From: Leptolyngbya sp. SIO4C5
GTDB lineage: Bacteria; Cyanobacteriota; Cyanobacteriia; Phormidesmidales; Phormidesmidaceae
Length of the DNA: 6,368 nt
Reading direction: 5' to 3'
Assembly: GCA_010671965.1 (NCBI GenBank)
Contig: JAAHIC010000277.1
Span: 1 to 6,368 of the forward strand
The notes under the pieces are model-generated. The model saw only the letters and a list, made by a program, of their open reading frames with translations. It made no database searches and had not been told where the DNA came from. A program made the translations under genes and the position numbers. This document shows, piece by piece, positions 4,739 to 6,368 of this stretch. Positions within the stretch are counted from its first letter, which is position 1. Every line of letters starts with the position of its first letter.

Positions 4739-6368
4739 ATGATTATCGAAACTCAACTGAAAAAGTACATCATCTTTGCTGAAGACAGTATCGTTGATGC
4801 CTTAAGAAAAATTAGCGATAACAAAAGCCGCATCATCTTTTCTGTCACTGAATCTGGGGTACTTGAGGGCATCGTTACTGATGGTGACTTTCGCCGCTGG
4901 CTAGTACGGCAAAATAGCATCAATCTCAATCAGTCTATTTCTAGCATTTCCAATAAAGACTTTAAGTTTGCTTTTTTTGACGCAGAGCGTGACAGCATTC
5001 AGGCAGCTTTTTCCGAAAAAATTGAGTTTATTCCTTTACTCGATCGCAATCACCGCTTGGTAGCGATCGCCCGCAGCCGTCCCAACGGGATTCAGCTAGG
5101 TGATTTTACCCTAGATGTTAAGTCTCCTACGTTCGTGATTGCTGAGATTGGCAACAACCACAATGGTAGTCTAGCTAGGGCCAAAGCACTGGTAGACGCC
5201 GCTGTCGCCGCCGGTGCCAACTGCGCCAAATTTCAGATGCGTCACCTGCCCTCCCTATATCGCAATGGTGGTCGGGCAGAAGATACCCGCGAAGATCTAG
5301 GATCGCAGTACACGCTGGATTTGCTCCGCCGATTTCAGCTCAGTCCGGCAGCCCTGTTTGCAACCTTCGACTATTGCCAGGAAAAAGGGATTTTACCGCT
5401 GTGTACTCCCTGGGACTTTGAGAGCCTGAGACAGTTAGAAGCTTATGGACTGTTGGCTTATAAAGTAGCTTCGGCAGACTTGACCAATCATGACCTGCTA
5501 AGCGCGCTGGTCAAAACTGGTAAGCCGCTGATTTGCTCTACAGGCATGTCTACGGAAACGGAAATTAAAGAAACCGTAGCGCTGCTGAAACAGTTAGGGG
5601 GTTTATATGTCCTGCTGCACTGCAACTCTACTTATCCAACCCCCTTCAAAGACGTCCAGCTCAACTACCTAGAGCGACTGAAAGAGATCGGCGACTGCCC
5701 GGTGGGATACTCTGGTCACGAGCGGGACATCTACGTGGCGATCGCGGCGGTTGCTAAAGGGGCCAAAGTCATTGAAAAACACCTCACCCTTGATAAAACT
5801 CTGGAAGGCAACGATCACAAAGTCAGCCTGCTCCCTCAGGAATTCAAAAATCTAGTAACGGGCATCCGACAGGTTGAACAAGCTCTGGGAACGACCGAGG
5901 CACGCCAGATCAGTCAGGGTGAGCGGCTGAATCGAGAGATTCTGGCCAAGAGCCTCATAACGCGGTGCGACCTGCAGCCGGGAGAGGTGATTACAGCCGA
6001 GATGCTAGCGGTTAAAAGTCCAGGACAGGGCCTACAGCCCAACCGCAAACTGGAGCTGATTGGGCTACCGGCCAAGAGACCGCTCAAGGCCGGTGACTTT
6101 TTCTTCCCCAGCGATCTGCTCGATCGGTCAGCCCAGCCTAGACCCTACTGCTTTAAGCGCCCTTGGGGACTGCCAGTGCGCTATCACGACTTCAAATCAA
6201 TTTTGGCGAAGTCCAATCCTACCCTGGCTGAGTTTCACCTCAGTTACAAAGACATGGATGAGGATATTAGCCAGTACTTTGATCAACCCTACGATCTAAA
6301 ACTGGTGGTTCACAGCCCAGAACTATTCGCCAATGACCACATTCTCGATCTCTGCTCGGAAGATGAAA
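4739..6368 (+). CDS. neuB: Multidomain nonulosonic acid synthase: CBS pair, NeuB, SAF, start of isomerase-like barrel (3' end outside window)
   Basis: The frame opens at ATG 4739 and has no stop before the window end: 543 full codons, C-terminus missing. Residues 1-120 form a tandem CBS pair (VLEGIVTDGDFRRWL in the first, IEFIPLLDRNHRLVAIAR in the second). Residues 129-390 are a NeuB/SpsE barrel that condenses phosphoenolpyruvate with an N-acyl hexosamine: IAEIGNNHNG 134-143, KFQMR 164-168, STGMS 267-271, HCNSTYP 294-300, GYSGHE 323-328, EKH 346-348, GNDHK 357-361. H294 and H327 match the metal-binding histidines known in NeuB. Residues 398-460 are a SAF (antifreeze-like) domain. From about 474 (RPWGLPVRYHDF, then EFHLSYKDMD and LVVHSPELF) begins a region resembling xylose-isomerase-like TIM barrels. 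This arrangement is known to me from annotated cyanobacterial synthases of about 750 residues, so some 200 residues are probably missing. A CBS pair suggests nucleotide control. It lies 17 bp after neuA, without a strong Shine-Dalgarno sequence. Confidence 0.9.
   Translation, partial: MIIETQLKKYIIFAEDSIVDALRKISDNKSRIIFSVTESGVLEGIVTDGDFRRWLVRQNSINLNQSISSISNKDFKFAFFDAERDSIQAAFSEKIEFIPLLDRNHRLVAIARSRPNGIQLGDFTLDVKSPTFVIAEIGNNHNGSLARAKALVDAAVAAGANCAKFQMRHLPSLYRNGGRAEDTREDLGSQYTLDLLRRFQLSPAALFATFDYCQEKGILPLCTPWDFESLRQLEAYGLLAYKVASADLTNHDLLSALVKTGKPLICSTGMSTETEIKETVALLKQLGGLYVLLHCNSTYPTPFKDVQLNYLERLKEIGDCPVGYSGHERDIYVAIAAVAKGAKVIEKHLTLDKTLEGNDHKVSLLPQEFKNLVTGIRQVEQALGTTEARQISQGERLNREILAKSLITRCDLQPGEVITAEMLAVKSPGQGLQPNRKLELIGLPAKRPLKAGDFFFPSDLLDRSAQPRPYCFKRPWGLPVRYHDFKSILAKSNPTLAEFHLSYKDMDEDISQYFDQPYDLKLVVHSPELFANDHILDLCSEDE

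Larger units (their letters stand above)
329..5745. repeat. HIP1 octamers (GCGATCGC), eight dispersed copies
   Basis: Exact copies lie at 329-336, 368-375, 852-859, 1406-1413, 2204-2211, 3927-3934, 5063-5070 and 5738-5745, about one per 800 bp and all inside genes. HIP1 overrepresentation is a hallmark of many cyanobacterial chromosomes and is the main taxonomic clue here. None occurs in the 2542-3139 intergenic region or in the neuA gene. Confidence 0.95.

Noticed and set aside
6060..6299. 79-codon plus-strand frame inside the synthase gene
   Set aside because: It is out of frame with the well-supported multidomain synthase, whose SAF and barrel-like motifs cover the region.

Overview
This window looks like part of a cyanobacterial surface-glycan locus. 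The cyanobacterial call rests on eight exact copies of the HIP1 octamer GCGATCGC in about 6.4 kb, a density typical of many cyanobacterial chromosomes, and on the style of the encoded proteins. Every confident gene concerns making, modifying or exporting a cell-surface polysaccharide.

Layout. Positions 1-585 (+) hold the C-terminal part of a NodH/Stf0-like sulfotransferase; its 5' part is missing and a near-perfect 31-bp palindrome sits exactly at the window edge. It converges, with only 4 bp between stop codons, on a minus-strand pair of family 2 glycosyltransferases (2541-1594, then 1540-590) that are probably co-transcribed. An AT-rich divergent intergenic region of about 600 bp (2542-3139) follows, with candidate promoters, inverted and direct repeats and a terminator-like hairpin, but no convincing gene. 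From 3140 a plus-strand operon begins: an ABC-2 polysaccharide-export permease broken by a +1 frameshift at a run of eight T (3678-3685), a CMP-nonulosonate cytidylyltransferase (NeuA family, 4026-4721), and a large gene that starts at 4739 and runs off the window end. That last gene is a multidomain nonulosonate synthase: a tandem CBS pair, a NeuB barrel, a SAF domain, and the start of what looks like a sugar-isomerase-type barrel.

How the genes fit together (inference). The NeuB-like enzyme would condense a hexosamine derivative with phosphoenolpyruvate into a nine-carbon sialic-acid-like sugar, and the NeuA-like enzyme would activate it with CTP. The two GT2 enzymes would help build the glycan, the sulfotransferase could sulfate it, and the permease, if functional, would export it with an ATPase partner not present here. 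The exact nonulosonate (sialic, legionaminic or pseudaminic type) cannot be told from this sequence.

I see no RNA gene, CRISPR array, transposase or wholly new system. The points most worth a second look are the homopolymer frameshift, the fused CBS-NeuB-SAF-barrel enzyme with an altered SAF motif, the odd translation start region of the permease, and the palindrome at the window edge.
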